From positions 1 through 64,000 of the forward strand of contig JBJXFE010000023.1 of NCBI GenBank assembly GCA_046153875.1: DNA of 64,000 bases, in the 5' to 3' direction. The DNA is from JBJXFE01 sp046153875. GTDB taxonomy: Bacteria > Planctomycetota > Phycisphaerae > Phycisphaerales > UBA1924. The notes under the pieces are model-generated. The model saw nothing but the letters and a program-made list of their open reading frames with translations, did no database searches and was not told where the DNA came from. Both the position numbers and the translations under genes were made by a program. Positions 6,924-15,295 of the stretch are shown here, piece by piece (position 1 is the stretch's first letter; every line of letters starts with the position of its first letter).

Positions 6924-7790
6924 TCAACCCCGGACCTTCAACTGACCGTACCGCTTGCTCACACGACGACGGATAATGAGGTCGTTGCTGGCCTTCCCCG
7001 GCTTGCGGGTCGTTCCGCCCTTGGCGTGGACCCCCGTCGGGCCGCACGGCGGACGGTTGCCCTTGGACCGCCCCGAGCCGCCGCCCAGCGGGTGAGCGTG
7101 GTGGCTCTTGGCCATGCCGCGCGTGATCGGCCGGCGGCCCATCAGACGGCTCATGCCGGCCTTGCCGAGCCGGCGGAGCCGGTGGTCGGGGTTGCCGATC
7201 TGCCCGATGGTGGCCAGGCAGTCGATGTGAACGCGGCGGGTCTCACCCGAGGGGAGGACCAGCGTCGCGTAGTCGCCTTCCTTGTTGCTCAGCTTGGCGA
7301 AGCACCCGGCGGACCGGCAGATCTGCCCGCCGCCCCGGGGGGACATCTCCACGCAGTGGACGTCGAGCCCGGCCGGGATGAACTTGAGCGGCATGGCGTT
7401 GCCCACGTCGGGCTCCACGGCGGCGCTGTGCGACGTGAGGATCGCCTGTCCGACCCGCAGCCCGCCCGGGGAGAGGATGTAGCGCTTCTCCCCGTCCTGG
7501 TACTCGACGAGCGCGATGTGAGCCGAGCGGTTGGGGTCGTACTCGATGCCGACGACCTTGCCGGCGATCCCGTCGCGGTCCTTGCGCTTGAAGTCCACCA
7601 GGCGGTACATCTGCTTGACGCCACCGCCGCGGCCGCGGGAGACGATCACGCCCCGGTTGTTGCGCCCGCCGGTCTTGGGCATGGGGCGCAGAAGCGAGTT
7701 CTCCGGGGTTTTTTTCGTGACCTCGGCGTGCGCATTGACGGACGAGTTTCGCCGTCCGGCGCTGGTGGGCTTGTAGATGCGGATGGGCAT
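6924..7790 (-). CDS. rplB: 50S ribosomal protein L2 (uL2)
   Basis: L2 is essential for peptidyl-transferase-centre architecture and subunit association. The start MPIRIYKPTSAGRRNSSVN is at 7790; the frame is open further upstream, but that part is a shadow of rplW. Conserved elements are GRNNRGVIVSRGRGGG, the HCVEMSPRGGGQICRSAG region, and the C-terminal MAKSHHAHPLGGGSGRSKGN carrying the universally conserved His near the catalytic centre. The length is 288 residues. Confidence 0.98.
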   Translation of the reverse strand: MPIRIYKPTSAGRRNSSVNAHAEVTKKTPENSLLRPMPKTGGRNNRGVIVSRGRGGGVKQMYRLVDFKRKDRDGIAGKVVGIEYDPNRSAHIALVEYQDGEKRYILSPGGLRVGQAILTSHSAAVEPDVGNAMPLKFIPAGLDVHCVEMSPRGGGQICRSAGCFAKLSNKEGDYATLVLPSGETRRVHIDCLATIGQIGNPDHRLRRLGKAGMSRLMGRRPITRGMAKSHHAHPLGGGSGRSKGNRPPCGPTGVHAKGGTTRKPGKASNDLIIRRRVSKRYGQLKVRG

Positions 7791-7801
7791 GGCGGGTCTC
7801 G

Positions 7802-8080
7802 CTAGAACAGGTCGATCGTGTCTTCCTCGTGCAGGCGGACGGTCGCCTTCTTGGTGATGGGCTCCTGGATGAGCCCGTACTTGAGCCGGCGCCAGCGCCC
7901 CTTGCGGACCTGGGTGCTGACGCTCTCGACGCGCACCTTGTAGGCGTCCTCGACGGCCTTCTTGATGTCCACCTTGGTCGCGCGCGGATCGACGAGGAAG
8001 CAGTAGCGCTTCTGCTCGTTCATCGAGAAGGTGGACTTTTCCGTGAGGATCGGGCGCTTGATGACGTGGACGGCTTCCAT
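7802..8080 (-). CDS. rplW: 50S ribosomal protein L23 (uL23)
   Basis: L23 forms the tunnel-exit docking site for trigger factor and SRP. The motifs VIKRPILTEKSTF and FLVDPRATKVDIKKAVEDAY are diagnostic, and the length is 92 residues. The ATG at 8080 has AAGGAGG seven bases upstream; a GTG at 8083 is an alternative. The rplD stop overlaps this start (TGATG), a translational-coupling arrangement. Confidence 0.97.
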   Translation of the reverse strand: MEAVHVIKRPILTEKSTFSMNEQKRYCFLVDPRATKVDIKKAVEDAYKVRVESVSTQVRKGRWRRLKYGLIQEPITKKATVRLHEEDTIDLF

Positions 8081-8793
8081 CACGCGGCCTCCTTCGCGGC
8101 CTTCGCGTGCGGCTTCGCGGCCTCACGCCCGAGAGGAGCGAGTTTGGCCGACTTGTCGGTCTGCGACCACGGGCCCTTGAGCCACGCCTCGAGGTCGGCC
8201 TTGGCGATCACCAGGTAGCGGTGGTTGAGCAGCTCGAAGCAGTTGAGCTGGTCGGCGCGGCAGAGCGTGACACCGTCGACGTTACGGGCCGACAGGCGGA
8301 TCGACTCGGCGTTGCCGGTGCCGAGGGCGACCAGGGCCGAGGCGTCGATCTTCACGGCGCCGAGGAAGTCCGTGAACGCGCGCGTCCGGGCCTCGCCCAG
8401 TTCGAGCCGATCGACGATGCGGACCTCGCTGTCCACCAGTTTGGCGAGCAGCGCGTTGCGGTTGGCCTTGCGCCGCATTTTCTTGGGCATGTCCGGGCGG
8501 AAGTCCTCGCGGGTCCGCTTCTTGGAGTGCCCGTGCCCGCCGCCCTTGAACAGGTTGGGCCGCCGGTCGCCGTGGCGGGCGTTGCCGGTGCCCTTCTGCT
8601 TGTAGATCTTGCGGGTCGAGCCCTCGACTTCGCGGCGGTTCTTGGTCCGCGACGACCCCTGGCGCTGGTTGGTGTGGTAGCGGACGTAGGCCTGCTTGAT
8701 GAGCGCGGGCCTGACCTCGCCGCCGAGCGACTGCTCGTCGATCGAGAGGGTGCTCACCTGAGCGCCCTTCATGTTGTAGACGGGGACATCCAT
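8080..8793 (-). CDS. rplD: 50S ribosomal protein L4 (uL4)
   Basis: L4 reaches into the exit tunnel and, in E. coli, also regulates its own S10 operon. It has 237 residues, starting MDVPVYNMKGAQVSTLSID. The conserved loop region RQGSSRTKNRREVEGSTRK, GTGNARHGDRRPNLFKGGG and the C-terminal VDGVTLCRADQLNCFELLNH segments are present. It is unusual in being separated from rplC by 287 bp, a spacer carrying two near-identical palindromes. Confidence 0.97.
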   Translation of the reverse strand: MDVPVYNMKGAQVSTLSIDEQSLGGEVRPALIKQAYVRYHTNQRQGSSRTKNRREVEGSTRKIYKQKGTGNARHGDRRPNLFKGGGHGHSKKRTREDFRPDMPKKMRRKANRNALLAKLVDSEVRIVDRLELGEARTRAFTDFLGAVKIDASALVALGTGNAESIRLSARNVDGVTLCRADQLNCFELLNHRYLVIAKADLEAWLKGPWSQTDKSAKLAPLGREAAKPHAKAAKEAA

Positions 8794-8829
8794 CGTGTCT
8801 TCACCTCGTCAAGACGCCTTCGCTTCGGC

Positions 8830-8847
8830 GGCACGGGCGGCCCGTGC
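8830..8847. repeat. REP-like palindrome, copy 1
   Basis: GCACGGGC and GCCCGTGC face each other with a single base between (8831-8838 and 8840-8847). The same arms recur at 9045-9065, and a looser version at 33579-33601. Confidence 0.6.
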
Positions 8848-9043
8848 TCCTCTGCCTTCGCCTATCCGGCTCGCTTCCTCTTGCCCTTCTCGGGTCCCCC
8901 GCGGTCGCGGGTGGAGCGGCTCGGCTTCGACTCGGCCGTCGGTTCCTTCTGTGCTCGTCCGGCGGTTGTCGTTCCTGGCGACCCTTCCGGACCCGCGGGG
9001 TTCTCGTCTTCGTGAGCCCCGCGGTGGTTTCCATCAACTCCGT

Positions 9044-9065
9044 GGCACGGGCTCGAGGCCCGTGC
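9044..9065. repeat. REP-like palindrome, copy 2
   Basis: GCACGGGC (9045-9052), loop TCGAG, GCCCGTGC (9058-9065). The arms are identical to copy 1, 213 bp away. It lies just downstream of the rplC stop on the transcribed strand, with no T-run after it, so it is not a classical terminator. Confidence 0.6.
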
Positions 9066-9080
9066 GTGCATTCCGAATCG

Positions 9081-9782
9081 CTACGCCACTGCCTTCTGCT
9101 CGCCGGCCGCGGCCAGCCGCTTCGCCTTGCCGCGGTACAGCCGGATCGAAGCCCGCAGGCTGACCACGCCGCTGTTCGCGCCCGGCACCGGTCCCTTGAC
9201 GAGGATCAGGTTGCGCTCCGGCTCGACGCGGACGACGTCGAGGTTGCGCACCGTGACCCTGTCGTCCCCCATGTGCCCGGACATCTTCTTGCCCTTGAGG
9301 AGCCCGCCCCCGAACCCGCGGTTGGACCCGTAGCTGCCGATCGACCCCGGCGAGCGGTGCTTGCGCTCCGTGCCGTGCGACCCGCACATGCCCTTGAAGT
9401 GCCAGCGCTTCATGACGCCCTGGAAGCCCTTGCCCTTGCTGGTGCCGGTCACGTCGACGAACATCACGCCGTCGAGGTCCTTGACCGTGAGTGCCTGGCC
9501 CGGCTGGAACTTCGTCAGTTCCTCGGCGGTGACGCGGAACTCGCGGTGGACGCGCTTGGGGGCCGCCCCGGCGTTGAAGTCGTGCGTGATCATCGCCCGG
9601 GTCGAGTTGCGCGGGTGGACGTCCGCGTAGCCGATCTGGACGGCCGCGTACCCGTCGCGCTCCGGCGTGCGGAGCTGCGTGACGACGCAGGGGCCGACTT
9701 CGATGACGGTGACGGGCGTGCTGACGCCGCCCGCGAGCACCCGCGTCATCCCGATCTTCCTGCCCAGCAGCGAGAGGCCCAT
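9081..9782 (-). CDS. rplC: 50S ribosomal protein L3 (uL3)
   Basis: L3 nucleates 50S assembly. The N terminus MGLSLLGRKIGMTRVLAGG and the central signature VFVDVTGTSKGKGFQGVMKR, then GMCGSHGTERKHRSPGSIG, are typical. It has 233 residues, with the C-terminal NLILVKGPVPGANSGVVSLR. It follows rpsJ by about 67 bp and is followed by the unusually long spacer before rplD. Confidence 0.98.
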   Translation of the reverse strand: MGLSLLGRKIGMTRVLAGGVSTPVTVIEVGPCVVTQLRTPERDGYAAVQIGYADVHPRNSTRAMITHDFNAGAAPKRVHREFRVTAEELTKFQPGQALTVKDLDGVMFVDVTGTSKGKGFQGVMKRWHFKGMCGSHGTERKHRSPGSIGSYGSNRGFGGGLLKGKKMSGHMGDDRVTVRNLDVVRVEPERNLILVKGPVPGANSGVVSLRASIRLYRGKAKRLAAAGEQKAVA

Positions 9783-9849
9783 GTGTTCGTTCCGGGTCGC
9801 GTCGTCTCCACCAACACAGCGGGCCGGCGCTTGGCCGGCCCGAACCCTG

Positions 9850-10158
9850 TCACGCCTTGATCTTGATGAACACGCCCGCGGGCACGACCAGCCGGTTGAG
9901 CGCCTCGATGGTCCGCGCCGTGGGCTCGATGATGTCGATGATGCGCTTGTGCGTGCGGATCTCGAACTGCTCGCGCGATTTCTTGTCCACGAAGATCGAC
10001 CGCAGCACGGTGTAGCGCTCGATGCGCGTCGGCAGCGGGATCGGCCCGGCCACCTTCGCGTTTGTCCGCTTCGCGTGATCGACGATCTCGCGCGCGGAAG
10101 CGTCCAACGCCAGGTGGTCGTAGGCTTCCATCCGGATTCTGATCTTCTGGCCGGTCAT
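9850..10158 (-). CDS. rpsJ: 30S ribosomal protein S10 (uS10), first gene of the operon
   Basis: S10 is a 30S head protein and, with NusB, an antitermination factor. The open frame extends to 10296, but the family start MTGQKIRIRMEAYDHLALD sets the ATG at 10158, giving 102 residues. The signature is AKVAGPIPLPTRIERYTVLR, followed by FEIRTHKRIIDIIEP. No tuf or other str-operon gene is upstream: the operon begins here, divergent from the plus-strand gene at 10474. Confidence 0.97.
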   Translation of the reverse strand: MTGQKIRIRMEAYDHLALDASAREIVDHAKRTNAKVAGPIPLPTRIERYTVLRSIFVDKKSREQFEIRTHKRIIDIIEPTARTIEALNRLVVPAGVFIKIKA

Positions 10159-10473
10159 GCCGCGTTCCGAGTCGTGCATCCACCCCGGCGGGCGATCGGG
10201 CTTCCGTCGCCCGTTCCCGCCGGTGCTGGTCGATCCTTCTCGCCGTGATCCGCAGGCTCCGGGGTTCGGCGTTGCCCACGTCGGGCCGCGCCCCACCGCC
10301 CCGGTCCTGAGTTCCGTTCCGAGCCGACAAGCATAAAGGCCTCGTGAACAGAGTCAACCCCGGTCTGCAACCGTTCGTGACGATCGCACCGGGCACCGCG
10401 GGCTGATCCCCGTCGCGGGGGAACGTCGATGTTCAGTCGGCCCGTACACTTGCCCACGGCACGGAGGTCGCGC
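10159..10473. other. Divergent intergenic region upstream of rpsJ
   Basis: These 315 bp separate the ribosomal operon (minus) from a secreted-protein gene (plus). On the minus strand there is a sigma70-type promoter at 10330-10357, giving an rpsJ leader of about 165 nt. On the plus strand a TACACT box (10445-10450) lies 23 bp before the next ATG. I found no riboswitch or clear attenuator by eye. Confidence 0.5.
10330..10357 (-). promoter_or_regulatory. Promoter of the S10-spc operon
   Basis: On the minus strand TTGACT (10352-10357) is followed after 16 bp by TATGCT (10330-10335), a good match to sigma70 -35/-10 elements. The predicted start is near 10323, about 165 nt before the rpsJ ATG. 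Confidence 0.6.
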
Positions 10474-11964
10474 ATGGCCGCTGTTCATCGAACACTTGTC
10501 CTCGCCGCCGCCCTCGGCTGCCTCACGGCGGCCGGCGTCGCCCAGACTCGCCCCCCAACGCCCCCGGCCCCCGTGCTGATCCCGCTGGCCGACAGCCCGC
10601 TGCGTCTGGAGAGCGTCGGTCTCGAGGTGCTCCTGCCCCACGGGGCGATCAGCCAGGTCCAGCGTGCCGGGAGCGTCGAGACCGTGCAGATCACGCCCCC
10701 GCTGCCCGATGAGTCGTGGGCCGTCACCATCTCCACGCCGCGCAGCGCGAACGCGCAGCACACGCCCGAGGTGGTCGCGCGCGAGGGCTTGAAGCAACTG
10801 ATCGAGTCGGTCGGCGTTCCGATGCTCGACCCCGACACGCGGCGGCCGGTGCGCGGGGGCACGTCCGGGGCCGAGGTGCTCCAGGACGTGCGGGCGCTGA
10901 GGATCGACGCCGCCCCGGAGGAGGGCTCGCGCTTCTACGTCAAGCTCCCCCGCGGCGGCGGGGAATCACCGTCCGTGCGCGGGTACACGGTCTTCCGCGT
11001 GGCGCCCGGGCGCTTCGTGGTCTTCGAGCTGTTCACCTCGGCGGGCGAGTTCGAGCGCGTCCGGGCCTACTACGAGACGATCGTCGCCAACGCGCGATTC
11101 TCGGCCCAGGACGATCGCGCGATGTCGCGCGGCGCCGCGGTGGAGTCGGGGATTGCGCTGCTCGCGGGCCTGAGCGCCGAGGACATGCGGGCGGTAGTGG
11201 AATCCCGGGCGGACCTGCTGGCGCGGACCTTCAAGGAATCGCCCACCGGCGCCGACGCGGACGCCGAGGAGATCGGCTATCAGCGCGTGCGCGCGCGGAC
11301 GGGCTTCCGCGGCGAGCTTGACACCCGACGCGCCGCGAGCACCTGGGACGCGGCGGACCGGCAGGAAGGGTACCTGGTGACGGTCGAGGGACGCCAACTC
11401 CTGCGCGACCAGGGCGTGATGGTGGACAGCCGCGGCACGTACTTCATGACGCCCGACCGCACGGAAGAGGCGTGGGTGCTCGACATGGGCGTGCGCCCGC
11501 TGGCCGACGCCAAAGTTCGCAAGCCGCGCGACACCGGGAGCTGGAACGAGGTCGGCGCCCGCTCCGGAGGGAGCATGACGATCACCGTCGCGCGCAGCGG
11601 CGAGCCCGGGCAGACTGTCCGCCCCACCGTCCCGGACCGGGGCTATATCTCGCAGCTCGAGATGCTGCTGATGCCCTACATCCTGCTCCGCACGAAGAGG
11701 CCCGGGGACTACGGCTTCTACGCCTACCAATCGCAGAACGACCGGGTCGCGCTCCGCAAGGACACCATCGAACAGCACCCCGACCGCCCCGGCGTCTGGA
11801 TGCTCACCACCCGCGCGACCGAGGATTCCGAGCCGCGCACCGCGACTTACACCGAACGGGGTGAGCTCATCCGCGTGACCCTGCCCAACCGGGCCGTCAT
11901 CGAGCCGGTCACGCCGGACCGGCTCACCCACCTCTGGCGGACCAAGGGCCTGCCGATGAACTAA
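10474..11964 (+). CDS. Secreted protein of unknown function
   Basis: I do not recognise this 496-residue protein. The ATG at 10474 is preceded by GGAGG (10463-10467) and opens a clean signal peptide (VHRTLVLAAALGCLTAAGVA, then QTRPP). An in-frame upstream start at 10429 would place 15 polar residues before it and is unlikely. The mature part is soluble-looking, mixed alpha/beta, with no transmembrane segment. It includes a stretch resembling stress-response lipoprotein domains (GYTVFRVAPGRFVVFELFTS). It is probably periplasmic. It is monocistronic by spacing and precedes the M28 peptidase by 136 bp. Confidence 0.85.
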   Translation: MAAVHRTLVLAAALGCLTAAGVAQTRPPTPPAPVLIPLADSPLRLESVGLEVLLPHGAISQVQRAGSVETVQITPPLPDESWAVTISTPRSANAQHTPEVVAREGLKQLIESVGVPMLDPDTRRPVRGGTSGAEVLQDVRALRIDAAPEEGSRFYVKLPRGGGESPSVRGYTVFRVAPGRFVVFELFTSAGEFERVRAYYETIVANARFSAQDDRAMSRGAAVESGIALLAGLSAEDMRAVVESRADLLARTFKESPTGADADAEEIGYQRVRARTGFRGELDTRRAASTWDAADRQEGYLVTVEGRQLLRDQGVMVDSRGTYFMTPDRTEEAWVLDMGVRPLADAKVRKPRDTGSWNEVGARSGGSMTITVARSGEPGQTVRPTVPDRGYISQLEMLLMPYILLRTKRPGDYGFYAYQSQNDRVALRKDTIEQHPDRPGVWMLTTRATEDSEPRTATYTERGELIRVTLPNRAVIEPVTPDRLTHLWRTKGLPMN

Positions 11965-12100
11965 AAGGGCCGGAACAACACGCACCTTCCGCCGAAACTG
12001 GTCCGGCTATTCTGATACGCTTCCCCAGGTAGACCTTCGGGCGTCGCACCCGGCCCTGTCGCGGAGCCGGCCCGTTCGACGCCACCAGCAGGAGTGAACG

Positions 12101-14200
12101 ATGGCGCTCGTTGAATTCCGGCGTCCCGCGTGGCTGCTCACCGCCCTGGCCGCATCCGGCGGGCTGCTCGTGACCGGGTGCGCGTCGGTCGAGAATGGCG
12201 GAACTGCTGCGAAACCCGACGCCATCGAGTGGAAGGCGGTCATCGACGGCAAGCCTCCTCAAGCGCCGCCGATGGCCCCGATGGGCGACACCGCCACGCT
12301 GCTCCGCATCCTCGACGAGGGAAAGAACCACAATCAGGTGATGCAGCACCTGACGCACCTCACCACAAGGATCGGGCCGCGCCTCACCGGCTCCTCGAAC
12401 GCCGAGGCCGCGAACCGCTGGGCCGCCGACCAGTTCCAGGGCTGGGGCCTGACGCTCGGTGGTCAGTCCGGCGACGGCCTCTGGAAGTGGGGCGAGATCC
12501 CCGTTCGGTTCGACCGCGGGCCGAGCACGGCAAAAGTTGTCAGCAAGCGCCCGGGCACGGATGAGTACCGCGACCTGCGCGACATGGAGTTCACCACACT
12601 CGCCTGGGCGGCCGGGACCAGCGGCTCGCTCCGTGCGCCGGTCGTGCGGATGCCCGCCAACGCGGACGAGTTCGCCAGCGTCGAGAGCCAGCTCAAGGGA
12701 GCGTGGGTGCTCGTGCCCAGCCGCCCGCCGGGCTCGGCGCGCGGCGTCGGGGGATTCGCGGGCGGGATGTCGGCGCGCCAGTCGTTCTGGGCGGAGCTGC
12801 GCGCGGGCGGACCCAAGCCCGCGGAAGCTCCCGCGGCAGCGCCGGTCGCGGCCGCCGAGCCGATTCCCGATGACGGCGTCTCCGGCGCGTGGGAAGGCAC
12901 GGCCGAGGGCGGACCGATCCCTGCGGGCGGCACGCCCATTACCCTGGATATCCGTCGGGGAGCCGACAACGCCGTCACCGGCACCTTCGGCTTCCCGGGG
13001 TACCGCACCGGACCGATCAAGTCGGGCAAGTTCGACCCGGCGACGGGCGAACTGACTTTCTCGTGGGAAGGCCCGGGAGGAGAGGCCGCGTACACACTCA
13101 AGATCGCCGACAAGACGCTCGCGGGCGCGCGCGCGGCCGGGGAGGGGGCCGCCATCACCTTCGCGGCCAAGCTCGGCGCGCCGGCCGAAGCGGCGCCCGA
13201 GGCGCCCAAGGTGACGGTCGAAGAGCTCGTGTTCCGGGCCGGCCCCGCCGGGTACATCTCCGCGTCCACCGACGAGCGTGTCCGGACGGGCGGGGCGCGC
13301 GGATGGCGGACGATGGACCCCGCGAAACTGCCCGAGGACGTTGAGATCATGGTCCGCCAGTCGGACTACGACTACATCAACTCCAAGCTGACGGACGGGT
13401 GGCCGATCGAGGTCGACGCGACCCTGGACCACCGGTTCACGCCGGGGCCGATCCCCGTGTACAACACGGTCGCCGAAATTCGGGGCACCGAGAAGCCCGA
13501 CGAGGTCGTGATCGTGTCGGCCCACGTCGATTCGTGGAACGGCCCGGGCTCGCAGGGCACCACGGACAACGGCACGGGTACGTCGGTCACGCTCGAGGCC
13601 GCTCGCATCCTCATGGCCGCCGGGGCCAAGCCCAAGCGCACCATCCGCTTCATCCTCTGGACGGGCGAGGAGCAAGGGCTGCTCGGTTCGCGCGAGTATG
13701 TCGCGGAACTGAAGCGCACGGGAGAGCTCGCGAAGGTCTCCGCGGTGTTCGTGGACGACGGTGGCACCAACTACGAGGGCGGGCTGGCCGGCACGGCCGA
13801 CATGATGCCGATGCTCGCGGCCGCCACGGCCCCCGCCACCACGACGTTCCCCGACATGCCGGTCAACGTGAAGGTCGTCGAGCGGGCGGGCGGCGGCATG
13901 GCGGGCGGCAGCTCCGACCACGCCTCGTTCCTCCGCGAGGGTGTCCCGGCCTTCTTCTGGGATGAGGTGGGGCGCGCCGACTACGGGTACGGCTGGCACA
14001 CCCAGCACGACAAGATCGACCTGGCGATCCCGGAGTACCTCGTGCAATCGTCGACGTGCGCGGCCGTAACGGCGTACAACCTCGCGTGCGCGGACACGAT
14101 GCTCCCGCGTCAGCCCGTGCCGCCGCCGGGCGAGCAGCCGGAACGCCCGCGCGGTGAGGGCCGGCGCGGCGGCGGGCAGGCGCGGGGCGGACAGAACTGA
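12101..14200 (+). CDS. M28-family zinc peptidase, lipoprotein
   Basis: This is an exported metallo-aminopeptidase or carboxypeptidase of the M28 family, likely membrane-anchored outside the cytoplasm. The N terminus is a lipoprotein signal with lipobox VTGC (Cys27). The catalytic domain shows the paired zinc ligands: His475 in HVDSWN, Asp489 in TTDNGTG, Glu523/524 in TGEEQGLLG, an Asp in VDDGGTNY, and a C-terminal His in WHTQHDKID. Between the N-terminal part and the catalytic domain is a PA-like domain, apparently split by a beta-rich insertion (about residues 260-360, GVSGAWEGTAEGG to FAAKLGAP). A low-complexity GR-rich tail ends the protein. Substrate unknown. Confidence 0.9.
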   Translation: MALVEFRRPAWLLTALAASGGLLVTGCASVENGGTAAKPDAIEWKAVIDGKPPQAPPMAPMGDTATLLRILDEGKNHNQVMQHLTHLTTRIGPRLTGSSNAEAANRWAADQFQGWGLTLGGQSGDGLWKWGEIPVRFDRGPSTAKVVSKRPGTDEYRDLRDMEFTTLAWAAGTSGSLRAPVVRMPANADEFASVESQLKGAWVLVPSRPPGSARGVGGFAGGMSARQSFWAELRAGGPKPAEAPAAAPVAAAEPIPDDGVSGAWEGTAEGGPIPAGGTPITLDIRRGADNAVTGTFGFPGYRTGPIKSGKFDPATGELTFSWEGPGGEAAYTLKIADKTLAGARAAGEGAAITFAAKLGAPAEAAPEAPKVTVEELVFRAGPAGYISASTDERVRTGGARGWRTMDPAKLPEDVEIMVRQSDYDYINSKLTDGWPIEVDATLDHRFTPGPIPVYNTVAEIRGTEKPDEVVIVSAHVDSWNGPGSQGTTDNGTGTSVTLEAARILMAAGAKPKRTIRFILWTGEEQGLLGSREYVAELKRTGELAKVSAVFVDDGGTNYEGGLAGTADMMPMLAAATAPATTTFPDMPVNVKVVERAGGGMAGGSSDHASFLREGVPAFFWDEVGRADYGYGWHTQHDKIDLAIPEYLVQSSTCAAVTAYNLACADTMLPRQPVPPPGEQPERPRGEGRRGGGQARGGQN

Positions 14201-14210
14201 CCGGGGCTCA

Positions 14211-14239
14211 TTGCTCGGCACGCGGAATCGCGGTACGCT
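14211..14239 (+). promoter_or_regulatory. ruvB promoter giving a near-leaderless mRNA
   Basis: TTGCTC (14211-14216), 17-bp spacer, TACGCT (14234-14239), then only six bases to the ruvB ATG at 14246. No Shine-Dalgarno sequence fits in between. The transcript should start at or within a few bases of the ATG. Confidence 0.6.
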
Positions 14240-14245
14240 CGGCTC

Positions 14246-15292
14246 ATGGCGACGGAACGCCTTATCTCACCGGCCGCGGTCGAGCCCGAGGACGAGCGGA
14301 TCAACTGGTCGCTCCGCCCCACGTGCATCGGCGAGTACATCGGGCAGACCGAGCTGATCGAGCGGCTGTCGATCGCGATGCAGGCCGGCAAGGCGCGCGG
14401 CGATCCGCTCGAGCACGTGCTGTTGCACGGGCCCCCGGGGCTGGGCAAGACCACGCTCGCGCACGTGATCGCGTCGGAGATGGGCGGGCGCGTCCACGGG
14501 ACCAGCGGCCCGGCCCTGACCCGCGGGACGGACTTGGTCGCGGTGCTCACCCGCCTGGCCGAGGGGGACATCCTCTTCATCGACGAGATCCACCGCCTGC
14601 CCATCGCCGTCGAGGAGTTCATCTACCCGGCGATGGAGGAGTTCCGGGTGGACGTGTGCGTGGACACGGGTCTCAACGCGCGGACCATCCAGATCAACTG
14701 CAAACCGTTCACGCTGATCGGGGCGACGACCCGCGCCGGGCTGCTCTCCGCGCCGCTGCGGTCGCGGTTCGGCCTCGTGCATCACCTGCGGTTCTATGCC
14801 CCGGATGAACTGCTGGAAATCCTGCGGCGCAGCGCCCGCCTGCTCGCGCTGGAGGCGCCCGGCGACGGCCCGCTGGAAGCGATCGCGGCCCGATCGCGCG
14901 GCACGCCCCGCATCGCCAACCGGCTGTTGCGCCGCGTCCGCGACTTCGCGCAGGTGAAGGCCCGCGGGCGAGTGTCGGCGGGCGTGGTGGACGATGCGCT
15001 GAAGCTGGAGGCGGTCGATCGCCTGGGGCTTGATGAACTGGACCGGATGTACCTGCGCACGATCGCGGGGGTCTATGACGGCGGCCCGGTCGGACTTGAG
15101 GCCGTGGCGGCGACGCTCAACGAGGACTCGGGGACGCTCGAGGACGTCGTGGAGCCGTACCTGCTCCAGATCGGGTTCCTGGCGCGGACACGGCGCGGGC
15201 GGATGCTGACTCGGGCGGCCGCGGAACACCTGGGATTGAAGTGGAAGCCGCCGCGCGAGGACTCGCCGCTCTTTGAGAGCGACGCGGTGTGA
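14246..15292 (+). CDS. ruvB: Holliday junction branch migration helicase RuvB
   Basis: RuvB is the AAA+ motor that drives branch migration with RuvA. Walker A is HGPPGLGKTTLAHV, Walker B LFIDEIHRLP, and sensor 1 lies in LIGATTRAGLLSAPLRSRFG with the arginine finger. The C-terminal winged helix is recognisable in GPVGLEAVAATLNEDSGTLE and EPYLLQIGFLARTRRGR. The length of 348 is standard. It is not linked to ruvA or ruvC here. It starts directly behind a promoter and converges on the GT39 gene with a 3-bp gap. Confidence 0.97.
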   Translation: MATERLISPAAVEPEDERINWSLRPTCIGEYIGQTELIERLSIAMQAGKARGDPLEHVLLHGPPGLGKTTLAHVIASEMGGRVHGTSGPALTRGTDLVAVLTRLAEGDILFIDEIHRLPIAVEEFIYPAMEEFRVDVCVDTGLNARTIQINCKPFTLIGATTRAGLLSAPLRSRFGLVHHLRFYAPDELLEILRRSARLLALEAPGDGPLEAIAARSRGTPRIANRLLRRVRDFAQVKARGRVSAGVVDDALKLEAVDRLGLDELDRMYLRTIAGVYDGGPVGLEAVAATLNEDSGTLEDVVEPYLLQIGFLARTRRGRMLTRAAAEHLGLKWKPPREDSPLFESDAV

Positions 15293-15295
15293 CTG

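Larger units (their letters stand above)
8794..9080 (-). other. Long spacer between rplC and rplD
   Basis: A gap of 287 bp is unusual at this position, where genes are normally almost contiguous. I see no convincing gene. Two Arg-rich open frames (8801-9037 and 8862-9071, minus) lack recognisable features. The notable content is a pair of inverted repeats near its ends (8830-8847 and 9044-9065) with identical 8-bp arms, listed separately. Confidence 0.6.

Noticed and set aside
8801..9071. Two Arg-rich minus-strand frames in the rplC-rplD spacer
   Set aside because: Low-complexity, no start context, and the spacer is better explained by palindromic repeats.
11924..14221. 765-codon open frame antisense to the M28 peptidase
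   Set aside because: Shadow composition without motifs; the sense strand has a complete catalytic site.
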